From contig JAILIJ010000305.1 of the NCBI GenBank assembly GCA_024695315.1, positions 1 to 6,338 of the forward strand: a stretch of 6,338 bases of DNA, in the 5' to 3' direction. Made by a program: the position numbers and the translations under genes. The notes beneath the pieces were generated by a model. That model worked only from the letters and a program-made list of their open reading frames with translations, made no database searches and was not told the origin of the DNA. Within the stretch, counting starts at the first letter, position 1. Every line of letters begins with the position of its first letter. Source of the DNA: Bacteroidaceae bacterium. Lineage in GTDB: Bacteria; Bacteroidota; Bacteroidia; Bacteroidales; Bacteroidaceae. Of this stretch, positions 5,994-6,338 are shown piece by piece.

Positions 5994-6338
5994 ATGAAAA
6001 AGCTAAAGACAATTTTTATGATGCTTCTTGCTCTTGTAGCATTTGCATCTTGTAGTGATGACGATGACAACTCAGAAAAGATGACTAACTACGTCACTCT
6101 TGCCATCAACGGAAGCAATATCCTTTATGAAGATGCTACGGAAGGCGTGGATGTGACTGTTTCTCTGGCTTATGCAGTGGAGGAAGAGTCAACTATCACA
6201 CTCTCCCTAAAGGGCAACGAAAACGGTGCTGTAAAGTTGAGTTCTGAGACTCTTACATTTGCCAAGGGCGAGAAGACAGCTACTGTACAGGTACTCTCAA
6301 ATAATGCCAATGTTCTCGGAGCGCAGGAAGTGGTTACT
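5994..6338 (+). CDS. Surface lipoprotein with Calx-beta-like domain (3'-truncated by window)
   Basis: The frame is open from ATG at 5994 to the window edge, giving 115 codons with no stop. The protein starts MKKLKTIFMMLLALVAFASC, a signal peptide with Cys20 as the lipidated residue, followed by SDDDDN. Acidic Ser-Asp runs right after the lipid cysteine act as surface-export signals in Bacteroidetes, so exposure on the outer face is likely. Residues about 31-115 look all-beta: strands VTLAING, VDVTVSLAYAV, STITLSLKG, then SSETLTFAKGEKTATVQVLSN. The LTF-x-x-GE-x-x-x-x-x-V pattern (87-100) is characteristic of Calx-beta and similar adhesion-type sandwiches, but could belong to another Bacteroidetes lipoprotein domain. 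It lies 115 bases after the SusD-like gene on the same strand with an A-rich leader and no visible promoter, so it is probably in the same operon. Third genes in such operons are often surface substrate-binding proteins or enzymes; which one is unknown because the rest lies outside the window. Confidence 0.85.
   Translation, partial: MKKLKTIFMMLLALVAFASCSDDDDNSEKMTNYVTLAINGSNILYEDATEGVDVTVSLAYAVEEESTITLSLKGNENGAVKLSSETLTFAKGEKTATVQVLSNNANVLGAQEVVT

Overview
The window looks like chromosomal DNA from a Bacteroidales bacterium, most likely Prevotella or a close relative. Three things point there: a textbook SusC/SusD outer-membrane pair, lipoproteins with Bacteroidetes-type lipoboxes (one followed by a Ser-Asp-rich surface-export-like tail), and a TAnnTTTG-type promoter with A-rich leaders and no Shine-Dalgarno. 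Coding DNA has moderate GC, while the intergenic DNA is very AT-rich. The genus is an inference from style, not from a marker gene.

Layout. Positions 1-602 hold no convincing gene: T- and A-tracts, a CG-alternating palindrome, two stem-loop candidates and a 9-nt-period ACGGAA repeat. A small lipoprotein gene lies on the minus strand at 603-980; its mature part reads like a free-standing subtilisin-propeptide (inhibitor I9-like) domain, and a perfect 9-bp hairpin sits inside the end of its coding sequence. Positions 981-1398 form the divergent control region, with two short tandem-repeat patches, two copies of an ATACTCA/TGAGTAAT dyad, and a good Bacteroidetes promoter about 50 bases before the next gene. 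The plus strand then carries SusC-like (1399-4482), SusD-like (4493-5878, 10 bases later) and, after a 115-base gap with an AGCCATAG-like tandem repeat, the first 115 codons of a probably surface-exposed lipoprotein with a Calx-beta-like beta-sandwich (5994 to the window end).

How it fits together. SusC is the TonB-dependent outer-membrane channel, SusD the lipoprotein lid that binds substrate over it, and the third gene is probably an accessory surface protein of the same operon. No glycoside hydrolase, sulfatase or local regulator is visible, so the substrate cannot be read from the window. The divergent I9-like lipoprotein makes a peptide or protease-linked role worth testing, but that is a hypothesis. 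The most notable points are the free-standing I9-like lipoprotein, the duplicated dyad before the SusC promoter, the hairpin inside the lipoprotein gene, and unrelated short-period repeats in every substantial intergenic gap.
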